Assembly: GCA_018340805.1 (NCBI GenBank) | Contig: JACMZG010001870.1 | Location: 48,321,573-48,385,572 of the forward strand | DNA from: Microvelia longipes | Taxonomy: Eukaryota > Arthropoda > Insecta > Hemiptera > Veliidae | Reading direction: 5' to 3' | DNA: 64,000 nucleotides | Translations under genes and position numbers: made by a program | In this document: positions 1 to 11,800 of the stretch, in pieces | Numbering within the stretch: the stretch's first letter is position 1 | How the letters are laid out: every line of letters starts with the position of its first letter | The notes under the pieces: model-generated | Database searches by the model: none | Told to the model about the DNA's origin: nothing | The model's input: the letters and a program-made list of their open reading frames with translations, nothing else

Positions 1-35
1 TGGAGGAGGTTTCGATGAGGTCACACAGAGCTCCT

Positions 36-90
36 GAGAGGCCAAAAAAGATATTTCAGGCCTCTCAATGTAATGAGATAGGCTATGCCC

Positions 91-148
<58 letters not shown>

Positions 149-160
149 ATATATATATTA
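36..160. repeat. Short hairpin and (TA)n tract
   Basis: GAGAGGCC at 36-43 pairs with GGCCTCTC at 59-66. A TA-dinucleotide run with AATA interruptions follows at 94-160. Confidence 0.8.
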
Positions 161-208
161 AGCTTAACTTTTAGCTTAGCTTAACTTTATTATTAATATA
201 CAATTATA

Positions 209-293
209 ACTTAATTGATTATTGTCTACAATAAATGTAATTGACATAGTGCTCATGCTGGTTAAAGTAACTTGGCAGTCTTGATAGGAGGAT
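209..293 (-). repeat. Dispersed repeat, inverted copy of 38345-38430
   Basis: The reverse complement of this stretch (CATGCTGGTTAAAGT, TTGGCAGTC, ATTGTCTACAATAAATGT) recurs at 38345-38430. The element is unclassified. Confidence 0.6.
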
Positions 294-1098
294 AATTTAT
301 AATCTTATATTCGATAACATCCTCTATTGTAATTAATTAATAATTATTTTTCTTTGGTAAAAAAAATGTTAAACTTTTCTCATTAACTAACACCAACAAA
401 GGAAAACCGGAAATATTTTCACATCTATTTCTTTTGAAGTGACTCCAAAATGGAATTTTTTAATAATAAATAATAAACGAACTCCGTAGTAGCACGAACA
501 CCCAAAGAATTATTTATACAAATAATTTCTTTTTGTCTTCATCGGTTGATTTTCTTTGACCTCTTTCAGTTCCCGTTCGTTGACTGTTTAATAAACAGGC
601 TTGCCTTATTATTGGTTTTCATTGTTTGTGTTTAAAAACAAAATTTTCCTAAATTTGAACTTATTTAAAAACGTAAATTAAAATAATAGTTTTAAAGTTA
701 AAATATAATTGAAGATTAATAAAGAATTAGATAACTATTAAGTTTTAAACAAAAACTAGTTACCTAGGTTCTTGGTGAATTTTAGAAGACAATTCCTTTT
801 CAATATGCCAATTTTCAAAGACACACCTTTCTTCGTAAACACAAGCTAGACTCACCTTGCTTTATTCGTTGACCGTTTTTTGCTTAACGTGACATTAATT
901 CAGCCCTTTTAATTTAAGTTTTAAAGTTTAATTTAGTTAAATTTAATTAGCTTAATTTAAGGTTAAATTTAGTCTACACAATGTTCTTTGCTATATTATA
1001 TAAGCCTTTTAAAAACTTAATAATTCGCATGATAATTAAGTGTATTTAATTTTTATTAATTGTTTGATTTCGATTTCGGCGTGCTTTGATTGGAGTCT
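294..1098. other. AT-rich DNA without a recognisable feature
   Basis: There is no long frame and no recognised repeat here. If 1099-1194 is the first coding exon, the promoter and 5' UTR should lie here, but I see no clear core-promoter motif that I would defend. Confidence 0.4.
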
Positions 1099-1194
1099 AT
1101 GGCAAATCCAAGAAAGAGATTGGTTAAGACGATGAGTGAGTCGTGTATAGACGTCAGATCAGTCTTCAATAATAATGTTGGCAACCCTGCTAAG
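1099..1194 (+). CDS. KIF19: Candidate first coding exon of the kinesin gene
   Basis: ATG at 1099 opens 32 codons with no stop, ending ...NVGNPAK before the donor GTAAAT at 1195. It ends at a codon boundary (phase 0), which fits the phase-0 start of the next exon at 13271, giving NPAK followed by VAVRIRPL. Kinesins usually have a short polar leader before this strand, and the ATG has G at +4. Support is only reading frame, donor and phase. An exon left of the window could be used instead. It would imply a 12 kb intron 1. Confidence 0.45.
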
Positions 1195-1683
1195 GTAAAT
1201 ATTTTACCATATGCAGTGTGGTACATTTCAAAAACATATACCTGATAATCTCAGCTTCGTGCGGAGCTATCGCGATAAAATTTGTATTTATCCACACTAG
1301 TAGTAGTAGTAGTAGTAATATGGGGGAGTGGTAGTAACTACCAGGCAAGTAGGCTACGTTGTTGGGCCCTTTTTGCAAGCTCCCTAAGATAATGTTCTAC
1401 TCCTTTTTGATTTCAAGTGTAGGTATAATTCATCTAATCTAGACAGAAGAGCTGTGAATTTCTATGGTTTCTCTCATGCTTTTTTCAAGCAATCATACAT
1501 ATTTTCCCTGACTCTTATAGTCTAGTGAAAACTTGAAACAACACGTGCCCTCGCTGTTAAACCAAACCTTCATACACTTTAAACTACAAGACACACTATA
1601 GTATTATAATAAATCTACTATGAGGGTCCTAAATTTTGGCAATACCCAGTTTCATTTAGGGTAAGAGATCTTTAACGAGTACC

Positions 1684-1880
1684 TGACAACGCACAGGCTC
1701 GAGACCACCGGTTTTACGTCCCTTCTGAAGGACGTGATACACACAATTTTTATCCCTCTCATAAAAATCCCAGAGGCCTGAGCTGGGATTGAACCCATGA
1801 TTAAATAATTTCGGAAGTTTAAAGTCCATTCATTCTGTGTATTGGCCGCGTACCTTAACCACTACACCATAGGTGACTCA
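1684..1880 (-). mobile_element. tRNA-derived SINE (family A)
   Basis: On the minus strand the element starts near 1880. It has an A-box-like GGTGTAGTGGTTAAGG and a B box GGGTTCAATCCCAGCTC, the split pol III promoter of tRNA genes. A body follows (GAGGGATAAAAATTG, GTCAGGTACTCGT) that recurs at 57430-57620. The tRNA part is too degenerate to be a working tRNA. Confidence 0.7.
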
Positions 1881-1992
1881 TCTATCCACACTAAGTTGAA
1901 CAGTTGAAATTCAAATACCAAATTATTTGTTTGGTTATCGTCTGGCATGTATGGTAATCTAATAATCAACATTTGTTTTCTTTATTCGGTAA

Positions 1993-2215
1993 CTTTAAAA
2001 AGTTAAATTGGAGCATACCTTTATATTCAATTTTATTTAAAAGTTAAATTGGAGCATACCTTATATATTCATATTTTTATTTAAAAAGTTAAATTGGAGC
2101 ATACCTTTATATTCATATTTTATTTAAAAAGTTAAATTGGAGCATACCTTTTTATTAATATCTTACTTAAAAAGTTGAATTGGAGCATACCTTTATAATA
2201 ATATTTTATTTAAAA
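1993..2215. repeat. Minisatellite, period about 41-46 bp, five copies
   Basis: Each unit carries AGTTAAATTGGAGCATACC followed by an AT-rich spacer of variable length. Confidence 0.85.
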
Positions 2216-2631
2216 ACCCAGATCTAGTTACTATGAAAAAGCTTTGCCATTATATTGCCAAGTCTCTTACTCTAAGAGAAATCTATTTATAAGATAAATT
2301 TCAATAACATTAACAAGGAAGCATTTTAAATAATTTTTACTTTATTTATTTTCTCATTCTCAAGCTATATTTAATTTGATCGAAATTACTGCTTTATTTT
2401 ATTATTCAAAGCACTATTATTAAGTGAAATCATATGTTATGTGCACATATATTTCTTAAACAAATAAATTATATTATTATTATCATATAATATTAATATT
2501 TTCAGAAACTGTGTTACTCGAAACAAATTGATACCAATATATTTAAATTACAGCATTTTTTTACTTATCGTTTGGCATAAATAAGGACTATTATCCATTT
2601 ATGATTAAAATAAGCTTACTTGTACACCAGA

Positions 2632-2958
2632 ATTCATCAATTCTAATACATTGCATATGAAATTTATCACTTCCAATACATTGCATATGAAATTTATCAC
2701 TTCTAATACATTGCATACAAAATTCATCACTTCTAATACATTGCATACAAAATTTTTCACTCTAATACATGCAATATAAATTTTTCACTCTAATACATTG
2801 CATACAAAATTCATCACTTCTAATACATTGCATACAAAATTCATCACTTCTAATACATAGCATACGAAATTCATCACTTTTAATACATTTCATACGAAAT
2901 TCATCACTTCTAATACATTGCATATGAAATTAATCACTTCTAATACATTGCATACGAA
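2632..2958. repeat. Minisatellite, period 30 bp, about 11 copies
   Basis: The unit is CTAATACATTGCATACAAAA plus TTCATCACTT, with point variants (TATGAAA, TACGAAA). Confidence 0.9.
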
Positions 2959-3339
2959 AAATAAAGAGTAATACTTTTTGATTTATCAGATTTTGATTTT
3001 TAGATTTTTTGCTTAAAATTTAAGGTTTTTATAACCTTTGATGGCTTATATCTCGGGAACGAGTTGAGATAAAAAGCTGTATGGGGTCTCGTTTTAAAGG
3101 GAAAAAGAAGACCTCTAAAAGATATTAAGCTATATTTTGGGTTTATTCAAGAGTTTCTCGAGAAAAAAAAAATTATTATTTAAAGTGAACTTTCACTATA
3201 AAAGACGCCATGTTTTGGTGGAATTAGTTATCACGTAATCTCACTCGATCGACTAAACAAATACGCTGTAAGAACCGTGAAGTTAGTTGATCGCCTGTTA
3301 AATACGCTGTGAGTTCGTAGTAATTGTGAACTCATCCAT

Positions 3340-3430
3340 GATGTTCTACATCCCTGAAGATGCCACAGTGGAACCGAAACGTCGGATTTATCATCTACAC
3401 ATTGACCCGGTCTCCTCTAAAAGAACTGAA
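3340..3430 (+). repeat. Dispersed repeat with CCTGAAGATGCC...CGAAACGTCGG
   Basis: The same motif occurs at 43185-43240. Similar sequences are common at ends of Penelope-like and other retroelements, but there is no coding sequence to assign it. Confidence 0.45.
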
Positions 3431-3479
3431 TCTCCATGAAAATAGAACAGTGAAAGCCGAGGAAGCGAGTCCAAATTAG

Positions 3480-4569
3480 TAGTCCAAGAGCCAGATGCAA
3501 AACACGTGACCGTCTAGACCCAAAGGTTTAATCCTCTAGATCGACTTATTCTGGCTTCCTGATAATAAATCAGGTGGTCTGCCGTTTCAGATAAGGGAAT
3601 TTTAGCCCCGGGGTCACTTTAAAGTCCGAAAAATGGCCCAAATTCAGTTTTCGCCAAATAACGGTGTTCCTATTGGTTTTATCAAAAAAGTTAAAGGGTT
3701 GTTTTTTAAAGTTTATTAAATTTGTGATAAATCCATTTTTTAACCATCAAAATCGTCCAGTAAAACCGGAGATACAAATGTTAAAGAGATTACCGAAAAA
3801 ACATCTAAAAGCATACATTTTGTCCAAAAACTCACTAAAGAGCTTAAAATGTCATGTTTTCCATATAAACATGTATAAGAATTAGGCAGACTTAAAAATC
3901 ATGCATATTCTATTAAACTACAGGTAATATAGAGTTGTTCTAGTGAAAGAAGTCAGCACAGTTTTAATATGTGATGACTTAATGACCGACATATAATGCT
4001 GAAAGATTTGTAAAAACTTGAATTTCAGAAAAATACACTTTTTTCAGCATTATATGTAGGTCATTAAGTCATCACATATTAAAGCTGTGCTGACTTCTTT
4101 CACTAGAACAACTCTATATTACCTGTAGTTTAATAGAATATGCATGACTTCTAAGTCTGCCTTATTCTTAAACGTATTTATATGGAAAAACATGACATTT
4201 TAAGCTTTTAGTGAGATTTTGGACAAAAATGTATGCTTTTAGATGTTTTTTCGGTAATCTTTTAACATTTGTATCTCCGGTTTTAATAAACCAATTTTGA
4301 TGGTTAAAATATAGATTTATCACAAATTTAATAAACTTTAAAAAACAACCCTTTAACTTTTTTGATAAAACCAATAGGAACACCGTTATTTGGCGAAAAC
4401 TGAATTTGGGACCATTTTTCGGACTTTAAAGTGACCCCGGGGCTGAAATTCCCTTATCTGAAACGGCAGACCACCTGATTTATTATCAGGAAGCCAGAAT
4501 AAGTCGATCTAGTGGGTTAAACTTTTTGGGGCTAGACGGTCACGTTTTTTGCGTCTGGCTCTTGGACTA
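3480..4569. mobile_element. Fold-back element: 1,090-bp near-perfect palindrome
   Basis: The arms 3480-4004 and 4042-4569 are inverted copies separated by about 37 bases. The outer ends read TAGTCCAAGAGCCAG and CTGGCTCTTGGACTA. It has interrupted the tail of a 5S-derived repeat: GAGGAAGCGAGTCC lies just left of it and GGGAGGTTGAGCGTAGC just right, consistent with a TA target-site duplication. The matching 70-odd codon frames in the two arms are mirror copies, not genes. The ends resemble those of the fold-back at 23484-24238. Confidence 0.85.
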
Positions 4570-4632
4570 TAGGGAGGTTGAGCGTAGCAAATCCGATGTG
4601 ATGAGAAAGACTTCCAAGATACCCCGTATTTG
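4570..4632 (+). repeat. Tail fragment of the 5S-derived composite repeat
   Basis: GAGCGTAGCAAATCCGATGTGATGAG followed by a TACCCCGTATTTGATT end matches the tail of the copies at 22190-22245 and 52455-52510. Its other half lies left of the palindrome, around 3450-3479. Confidence 0.65.
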
Positions 4633-5127
4633 ATTCTTTATTTATTCTATTTGATTGTTCTTTTTTAAACTTTTTTAACTCGTTATGTTTTTTCTAATTT
4701 ATATGGCCACAATAAAGCAGTATAAAGGGTTGTCGTAGTCTAGTAAGGCATCTCCATGGTATAAGTTTATGCTTCTTTGTGGACGACTTCAATAAAAGTA
4801 TAGCATAACTTAACAACTTAAGCATCATCTCATATTGATTCGACATTGAAATACTAAACCTTCATTACCATCACGGAATAAACAAGAAATGGAAAACCAA
4901 GTGACATTCATAACCACAGTAACCTTCCCAAACAATCTGTATACACCTCAGAAACTATGGGGTGAAACTTTAAGGCATGAAGCTGTTTAGTCTAAACCTC
5001 TGCGGGGAGTCGCGTGAGACAGGCTCAGTTCTCAACTATATGAAAGTACGCATACATTATTTTTTTAAATATTTTTATTTTTATCTAAAATCCTTTAAGC
5101 GAATTTTCATTCTGAAAATATTTTTTT
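4633..5127. other. Intronic DNA, nothing recognised
   Basis: There is no frame of note, no tandem repeat and no match to other parts of the window. Confidence 0.4.
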
Positions 5128-5191
5128 CTTTAATTCATTGATGCCGTAGGTATATAGGATTAACACTATTGTGTTTGCAAAAGAATTCGAA

Positions 5192-5290
5192 ATCCGGGGA
5201 TGTCATCCTGAATATCCGGGATGTCATCTGAATATCCGGGATGTCATCTGAAAATCCTGGGTTGTCATCTGAATATCCGGGATGTCATTA
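5192..5290. repeat. Short tandem repeat, 20-bp unit, about five copies
   Basis: The unit is ATATCCGGGATGTCATCTGA, lying inside the head of the composite repeat. Confidence 0.8.
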
Positions 5291-5361
5291 AGGGCTTCTA
5301 AGTGGTTTTTGTTAAAGGTGTCTGTCTGCATGTGTAAGAGTGTATGTCTGTAATCATCATA

Positions 5362-5593
5362 TAATAATAATAATAATGCCCGTTTTAGAGCCTTTCGGCC
5401 CATCAAGGTATTCGCCCTGTGGGAACCATCTTGGGTGGGTCACATCTACTATGCCCAAAGTAAAGCTAAAGTTGGCGAAAATCTTTTTACATCAAATTCT
5501 ATTCATAAAACTGAGAGCATAGCCCGGGCTGTGAACCCCGGACCTCCGGTGCCGAAATCCAGTACTATACGACCGCGGCTACGGAGGCAGATT
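5362..5593 (-). mobile_element. tRNA-derived SINE (family B) with target-site duplication
   Basis: ATCATCATA flanks it at 5353-5361 and 5594-5602. On the minus strand it begins CTGCCTCCGTAGCCGCGG with an A-box-like segment. It has a B-box-like GGGGTTCACAGCCC and ends in an (ATT)n tail, as SINEs do. Related copies lie at 44908-45355 and 48204-49146. Confidence 0.75.
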
Positions 5594-5962
5594 ATCATCA
5601 TAGTTCCCAGAAAATATTTTTAAAACGTTATTGACTTTACGTAATAAATAAGTACACCAAGTGAGGTCTGAAAACAACAAATGAAAAAAAAAAAAAAAAA
5701 AATGAAATGATCAATGATTTTTGTTCGATAGCAAAAGTTAAGCACAATCGAGTGTGGTCAGTGCTTGGATGGGTGACCGAAGAGAATGAAATAGGTGTAT
5801 TTACAATCTGGGGACGAGCGAAATGAGTCTAATATCGTCTTGCGTTATAAATAATTAAACGACTTAAATATTCTCAAGACGTTCGTAGCAAGTCTAAAGT
5901 AGAGAATGATCGTAGCGAATCCGATAAGATAAGGAACTGTTTCGATGTACCGCGTACCCGGT

Positions 5963-6155
5963 TTTGTTACTTTAAGGTTTATAGGTGTGTACACAATGTA
6001 AGGTTTATAGGTGTGTACACAATGTAAGGTTTATAGGTGTGTACACAATGTAAGTTTAGGTGTGTAACAATGTAAGGTTTATAGGTGTGTAAAAATGTAA
6101 GGTTTATAGGTTTATACACGATGTAAGGTTTATAGGTGTGCACACAATGTAAGGA
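5963..6155. repeat. Minisatellite, 26-bp unit, about seven copies
   Basis: The unit is GGTTTATAGGTGTGTACACA plus ATGTAA. Several copies carry small deletions. Confidence 0.88.
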
Positions 6156-6764
6156 ACCTGAGTCTACAATACAGATCTGGCTTTAGATTTCGTTCAATTC
6201 ATCCACCCAAGTTGGCAACACTGAATGCCGTTATTTTGAAAGTTTCCAAGGAAAATTCTGCGCAATCGCCGCCATCTTGTATAGTTACCTGTGATTTAAC
6301 ATTTAATTTTTTACGTTTTACTATAAAATTAAGTGAAGTGTATATTTTGGATGATCATCAAATTTACATCCAGCATAAGAGGTTCGAGAAAACAAACTCT
6401 GTTGAAGATGGAATGATCTGAACCATGATCAGTAGCCGAACTACCGGACTCGCAAGCGCGTCTTCGTTCAGCTAAGTGCACTAGCTTAATAAAACATTGG
6501 CCAAATTACTTAAATTTCATAGTTTTAGCTATTACTTATTTAAATATAATTTGTACCTTCTTATAGACTAGGACTTCAATTGAATGTATATAAATCAAAC
6601 ATATATAACCTGCTCTTGCTTATGCTACTTTGTTTCCTATATTATTATTTAATTTTACATTAATTTATTTAATTTATTACCGAACCAGTTTATCTGTCTT
6701 TAAAACGCATGAAATTATATATATCAAAAATATGATGTGGTTTCATTTGTGTACTGAGACTCAT
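6156..6764. other. AT-rich intronic DNA, nothing recognised
   Basis: A 69-codon frame at 6212-6421 has no recognisable domain and no splice or promoter context. I treat it as chance. Confidence 0.4.
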
Positions 6765-6958
6765 CCCTTCCAGTACTTCGTATTTACGGAAGTTTTGCTT
6801 CCCTTAATTGTAGTTCCAGTCAGGCGCAAGCCCCGCCCACTACACCTCCTGAGTGGTTTTCACCAAGTTGTCTGTCTGTATGTGTGTGTGTATGTGTGTA
6901 TGTGTGCCTGTTATCATCATAGTTTACAGTTTATTTCTGCTAGAGAGTTCTAACTTTG
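6765..6958 (+). repeat. Head fragment of the composite repeat
   Basis: CCTCCTGAGTGGTTTTCACC, a GTCTGTCTGTATGTG microsatellite and a TTATCATCATAGTTTACAGT segment match 63475-63600. Confidence 0.65.
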
Positions 6959-6962
6959 TAGC

Positions 6963-8470
6963 CTTAAGATCTGTTTCTTGTTTTTCGAAGGTGACAAGAG
7001 CCTTAAGATCTGTTTTCTTGTTTTTCGAAGGTGACAAGAGCCTGAAGATCTGTTTTCTTTTTTTCAAAGGTGACAAGACCGAAGATCTGTTTTCTTTTTC
7101 GAAGGTGACAAGAAGCCTTCGTTTTCTTGTTTTCGAAGTGACAAGAGCTTTAAGATTGTTTTCTTGAAGGTGAGCCTTGGTTTTTCTGTTTTCGAAGGTA
7201 ACAAGAGCCTGAATCTTTTTGTTTTGTTTTTCGAAGTGACAAGAGCTGAAGATCTGTTTTCTTGTTTTTCGAAGGTGACAAGAGCCTGAAGATCTGTTTT
7301 CTTGTTTTTCGAAGGTGACAAGAGCCTTAAGATCTGTTTTCTTGTTTTTCGAAGGTGGACAAGAGCCTTAAGATCTGTTTTCTTGTTTTTCGAAGGTGAC
7401 AAGAGCCTGAAGATCTGTTTTCTTGTTTTTCGAAGCTGACAAGAGCCTAAGATCTGTTTTCTTGTTTTTCGAAGGTGACAAGAGCCTGAAGATCTGTTTC
7501 TTGTTTTCGAAGGTGACAAGAGCCTAAGACTGTTTCTTGTTTTTCGAAGGTGACAAGAGCCTGAAGATCTGTTTCTTGTTTTTCGAAGGTGACAAGGGCC
7601 TTAAGATCTGTTTCTTGTTTTTTCGAAGTGACAAAGAAGCCTGAAGATCTGTTTTTTTTTTCGAAGGGAAAGAGCCTAAGATCTGTTTTCTTGTTTTTCG
7701 AAGTGAAAGAGCCTGAAGATCTGTTTCTTGTTTTCGAAGGTGACAAGAGCCTGAGATCTGTTTTCTTATTTTTTCGAAGGTGACAAGACCTTAAGATCTG
7801 TTTTCTGTTTTTCGAAGGTGAACAAGAGCTGAAATCTGTTTTCTTGTTTTTCGAAGTGACATGAGCCTGTTTCTTGTTTTTCGAAGGTGACAAGAGCCTG
7901 AAGATCTGTTTTCTTGTTTTCGAAGGTGACAAGACCTTAAGATCTGTTTTCTTGTTTTTCGAAGGTGACAAGAGCCTGAAGATCTGTTTTCCTGTTTTTC
8001 GAAGGTGACATGAGCCTGAAGATCTGTTTTCTTGTTTTCGAAAGAGCCTGAAATCTGTTTTCTTGTTTTTCGAGGTAACAAGAGCCTGAAGATCTGTTTT
8101 TATTGTTTTTCGAAGGTGACAAGAGCTAAAGATCTGTTTTCTTGTTTTTCGAATGTGACAAGAAGCCTGAGTCTGTTTTCTTGTTTTTCGAAGGTGACAG
8201 AAAGATCTGTTTCTTGTTTTTCGAAGGTGACAAGAGCCTGAAGGCTGTAAGATCCTGTTGATTTTCTGTTTTTCGAAGTACAAGAGCCTTACAAGCAACC
8301 TGAAGATCTGTTTTTGTTTACGAAGTTGACAAGAGCCTTAAGATCAAGGTGACAAGAGCCTGAAGATCTGTTTTTCTGTTTTTCGACATGAAGAAAGTGA
8401 CAAGGCCTGAAGACTGTTTCTTGTTTTCGAAGTGACATGACCTGAGATCTTTTTCTTGTTTTCGAAGAAA
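6963..8470. repeat. Minisatellite, 40-bp unit, about 38 copies
   Basis: The unit is GACAAGAGCCTGAAGATCTG plus TTTTCTTGTTTTTCGAAGGT. Copies differ mostly by one-base losses in T, A and G runs. The long open frame on the minus strand (7447-8298) and smaller ones are by-products of the repeat and are not genes. Confidence 0.95.
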
Positions 8471-8474
8471 AACA

Positions 8475-9740
8475 AGTTGTCTGTTAAAACAACTGTTCTC
8501 GAGTTAAAACTCAACAACATTGTTACCTTTTTCGTTTTTAACGGAATTATTTGTCTGTTACTCTAGTTGTTGTCCAAAAATCTATTTGTTAGCAACCATG
8601 TAACTGTTTTTGTTATTATTTAATATGTTAAGCCTTGAAAAAGATAAAATTATATCGAAAGCTCAGCAAAATTAGTTTTTTTTATTATTAGGACCTATTC
8701 CTCCTCAAAGCTTGAATATTTATTTTATATATTAATAAACACCTTCAATACTTAAATCACCAAATCCACAAATTTTTTTTTTACATTATATTAAAATTAT
8801 ACGTATTTCTCATACAATAATCCATAATTAAATACACTTAATAATCATCATAAAACAACATAAAATTAATTATCTATCAAATAGCTATATGTAGGTTTAG
8901 TAAAAATATTATTAACATTATTCTACAAATCAAGATAGAAAATAAGTTTTCCTCTCTCTCTCTCTCTTTGTCTCTCTCTCTCTTTATTTATTTTTCTCTC
9001 TCTCTCTATCTATCTCCCATAATAATAATATATGTAGCCAGAAAATTATTAGCTAGATAAAAGATGACTCCCTCTCTGCAGCACAAGGCGTAAGCTTTTT
9101 AGCGGAGAGGCGACCTATGTAAAATATAACTTACTATGTATTTAATGTATTTTTATATATTAAAAAAATATTGGACTTTTGTGTAATTAATTGGTTTTTA
9201 TTTATATATTTTTTATAAGTCCACAAAAAAAAACTTTTTAATTACTTTGTATTATTGTTGATATATTAATAAAGGTATTTATAAAAAAAAGAAAAATAAA
9301 AAAAAAGAAAGAAGAATTTTAAAATAGACTCTTGGCCTATTAGCTAATGTCATGAGTGAATATATTTTGAATCATTTGTAGAGGACTAATCCAAGAGAGA
9401 GAAACAATCAATTAATTGTAAATATAAATATCATAGAATGAGGTATTCATATTCAAGTTCTATTTCATCAGTAATTACCCATTGTAATCGTGCTTGCAAG
9501 TATTAAGTAATCTTGTAATAGGTGGGCTTAATAGACTTAAACCTATGTTTAAGTTGTAACATAGTATAGGAAATGTTGCTTAGATCGATATCGTTTAGAA
9601 ATGCAAATAATCTGGTTGATTTGACTCTGAGTCACGCATTGAAATCTTATCAGTGATGTAGTGCTTCGATTTGTAAACTTTATCGATTCCTTTATGAGTG
9701 GTTTGTGTCAAGTTTCTACTTACGACTTGTAGTTTTTAGA
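8475..9740. other. AT-rich intronic DNA with a (CT)n tract
   Basis: A CT-rich microsatellite occupies 8951-9015. Nothing else is recognised. Confidence 0.5.
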
Positions 9741-9744
9741 AGAC

Positions 9745-10095
9745 GAAATGTCTTTTAAAACTTTTAAACAGAACTCTGTTTTTAGAAGACGAAATGTCTT
9801 CTAAAACTTCTAAACAGAACTCTGTTTTTAGAAGACGAAATGTCTTTTAAAACTTCTAAACAGAACTCTGTTTTTAGAAGACGAAATGTCTTCTAAAACT
9901 TCTAAACAGAACTCTGTTTTAGAAGACGAAATGTCTTCTAAAACTCTAAACAGAACTCGTTTAGAAGACGAAATTCTTCTTAAACTTCTAAACAGAACTC
10001 TGTTTTTAAAAGACGAAAAGTCTTCTAAAAGTTTTAAACAGAACTCTGTTTTTAGAAGACGAAATGTCTTCTAAAACTTCTAAAGAGAACTCTAT
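9745..10095. repeat. Minisatellite, 46-bp unit, about eight copies
   Basis: The unit is TTTTTAGAAGACGAAATGTC plus TTCTAAAACTTCTAAACAGA and ACTCTG. It is internally palindromic (GAAGACGAAATGTCTTC). A single inverted unit lies at 11168-11215. Confidence 0.92.
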
Positions 10096-10119
10096 TTTGA
10101 GTTCCGCTAGTTTACAAAA

Positions 10120-10168
10120 GAAAATTCGGGTACGGGGTACCTTAAAACATGTCCACGCCACATCGGAA
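10120..10168 (-). repeat. Tail fragment of the composite repeat
   Basis: TCGGGTACGGGGTACCTTAAAA followed by CACATCGGAATTTG is the reverse of the tail end seen at 22190-22245. Confidence 0.55.
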
Positions 10169-10544
10169 TTTGTCACAATAAATTTCTACAAAAATAAAAT
10201 AGATAAGAAAGAAAATTTCATCGGTCTGATTAATACGTTTTAGTTTGTGAAATGACAGACCAGCATGGATTAAAGGGAGTTAGTAGGCGTATTTTTAACT
10301 AAAATAAACGCATGTAACTGGTACTTTGATGTTATTAGCCAAAAGTAACCCTAGAATTATATAAGAGGCAAGTGGTTACTAGAACCGGTTAGTGCCTCTG
10401 AACGATCTCTTACGTGGACATTTAAAGTAGTTTTAAATGATCCTATCAATTTATTTATCTTTAAATAGTTTTAAACCAAATGCATTATTCACTTATGATG
10501 TCTAATTTTGACTTAAACTAAGATTTAAGTCAGAATTATTTGAT

Positions 10545-11046
10545 TGATATTATAAACACAATGTAATTCTACTGATAACACGAATGCCGGTGACTGGTCA
10601 TAAGTAGGGTACCACCTAACAAAAACATTATTTTAAATATTTGTCATAAATATCCATTAATGAAGAGAAATCGTAAAGAAAAAATAAATAACTTAAACAC
10701 AGCTGATTATTTAATAAAACCGGTCTAGATGGCAAAAAGATAGCGAATACAAGAATCTACATTTGGTTAACGAGGACTACTTTTAATATAATTTTAATTA
10801 AAAACGTTAATACTAACAATTTAAAATGCTTAAAATTTTGTAATGCACCGATATTTATAGTATTTTATAAATAATAAATCATTAATTAGAAATAGAACAT
10901 AATAATTCAGCAACCGAAAGTATTGCCAACTTTTTTATAAGAAAATTGTATATTGTTAGGGTGGTAGCATTACTTAAGAACACCAGTGAACCACCTTTCG
11001 TGTTATCAGTAGTGCTCCTTCCATATATATATAGTATAATTCTAAG
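10545..11046. mobile_element. Non-autonomous TIR transposon, second copy of the 48433-49103 family
   Basis: About 500 bases match 48600-49103, including AATGTAATTCTACTGATAAC at the left and TTATCAGTAGTGCTCC at the right, which are inverted repeats of each other. No transposase frame is present. The minus-strand 71-codon frame is not a gene. Confidence 0.75.
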
Positions 11047-11059
11047 TTTATTAATAATA

Positions 11060-11140
11060 AATGATTTAGGTGTAACGAAACAGAGTGGGCATGACATTAT
11101 GTCGAGCCATTAATGATGAAGAATGTTGAATGATGTAAAC
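11060..11140. repeat. Fragment of the fold-back MITE family
   Basis: GTAACGAAACAGAGTGGG and GACATTATGTCGAGCCAT match the cores of the copies at 35118-35388 and 46795-47100. Confidence 0.65.
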
Positions 11141-11167
11141 AAGCAGATGATTGCAAACCAGTTGAAC

Positions 11168-11215
11168 TTAAAACAGAGTTCTGTTTAGAAGTTTTAGAAG
11201 TCATTTCGTCTTCTA
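11168..11215 (-). repeat. Single inverted unit of the 46-bp minisatellite
   Basis: AAAACAGAGTTCTGTTTAGAAG then TCATTTCGTCTTCTAA is the reverse complement of the unit at 9745-10095. Confidence 0.75.
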
Positions 11216-11235
11216 AATTATCAATTTAATTGATA

Positions 11236-11800
11236 TTGATTTTTTTTAATAACCTTTATTTAGTATATATACAATAATTTATATATTATTTTTATACAAG
11301 ATAGAACCTTCCACTAAATATTAATAAAAATTATTCTTGAGCTGTGGAGAGTGGCATTATTCTTTTGTGACTATTTAATATTATTTTTATGTATTAAAGA
11401 GTAAAAGAATATTAACTAAATTAAATGTAAATAAAAACAATAATAAATCAAAATAAAACAAATTAAATTAGAATTAATGATGCTATAATAAATTAAATAA
11501 TTAATTTTTACTAGTATTTATTAAATAAATATTATCAATTAATATGTCCCATATATACTCATATTGTCACATATATTCGTAAACATTCATACATACTCAC
11601 ACATGCATAAATATACATACTCATACATATATATGTATACATATACACACATACACATACATATATATTCATGTTATACATATTATTATTATGCTTTACA
11701 TATTAACAAATAATCTTGTTTATTTTTCTTTACTATCTTTAAGATTGTATTATTTTATTTTATTGATATTATTATTGGATATCTGGCCAAACAGTTGATA
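11236..11800 (-). mobile_element. Truncated 3' end of the LINE family at 26934-30350
   Basis: T-run, AACCTTTATTTA, TCCACTAAA and ATTCTTGAGCTGTGGAG follow in the same order as at 26934-27055, meaning a minus-strand copy with its poly(A) at the left. A CA/TA microsatellite sits at 11580-11670. Confidence 0.6.

Larger units (their letters stand above)
5128..5965 (+). mobile_element. Composite 5S-derived repeat, copy 1 (interrupted by a SINE)
   Basis: The head starts near the GCCGTAGGTATATAGG motif and includes the GTCTGTCTGCATGTG stretch. After a SINE insertion (5362-5593) it resumes with ATCATCATAGTTCCCAG, then an A-run at 5684-5702. A 5S rRNA-like module follows at 5735-5800 (AGTTAAGC, GTGCTTGGATGGGTGACC) and a tail with GGGGACGAGCGAAATGAGTC. 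The order head, 5S, tail is shared with the copy at 21560-22245. Confidence 0.75.

Noticed and set aside
1800..1880. Functional tRNA gene on the minus strand
   Set aside because: A and B boxes are present, but no cloverleaf with paired acceptor stem can be made and the unit continues into a SINE body.
3664..4383. Two near-identical 71-73-codon frames on opposite strands
   Set aside because: They are mirror images in the two arms of the palindrome, with no recognisable domain.
5735..5803. 5S rRNA gene
   Set aside because: Only the internal-promoter half of 5S is recognisable and it is diverged; the flanks are repeat sequence found at several loci.
7447..8298. 283-codon open frame on the minus strand
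   Set aside because: It lies wholly in the 40-bp minisatellite, its peptide is the same translated unit over and over in shifting frames, and no start context or domain is present.
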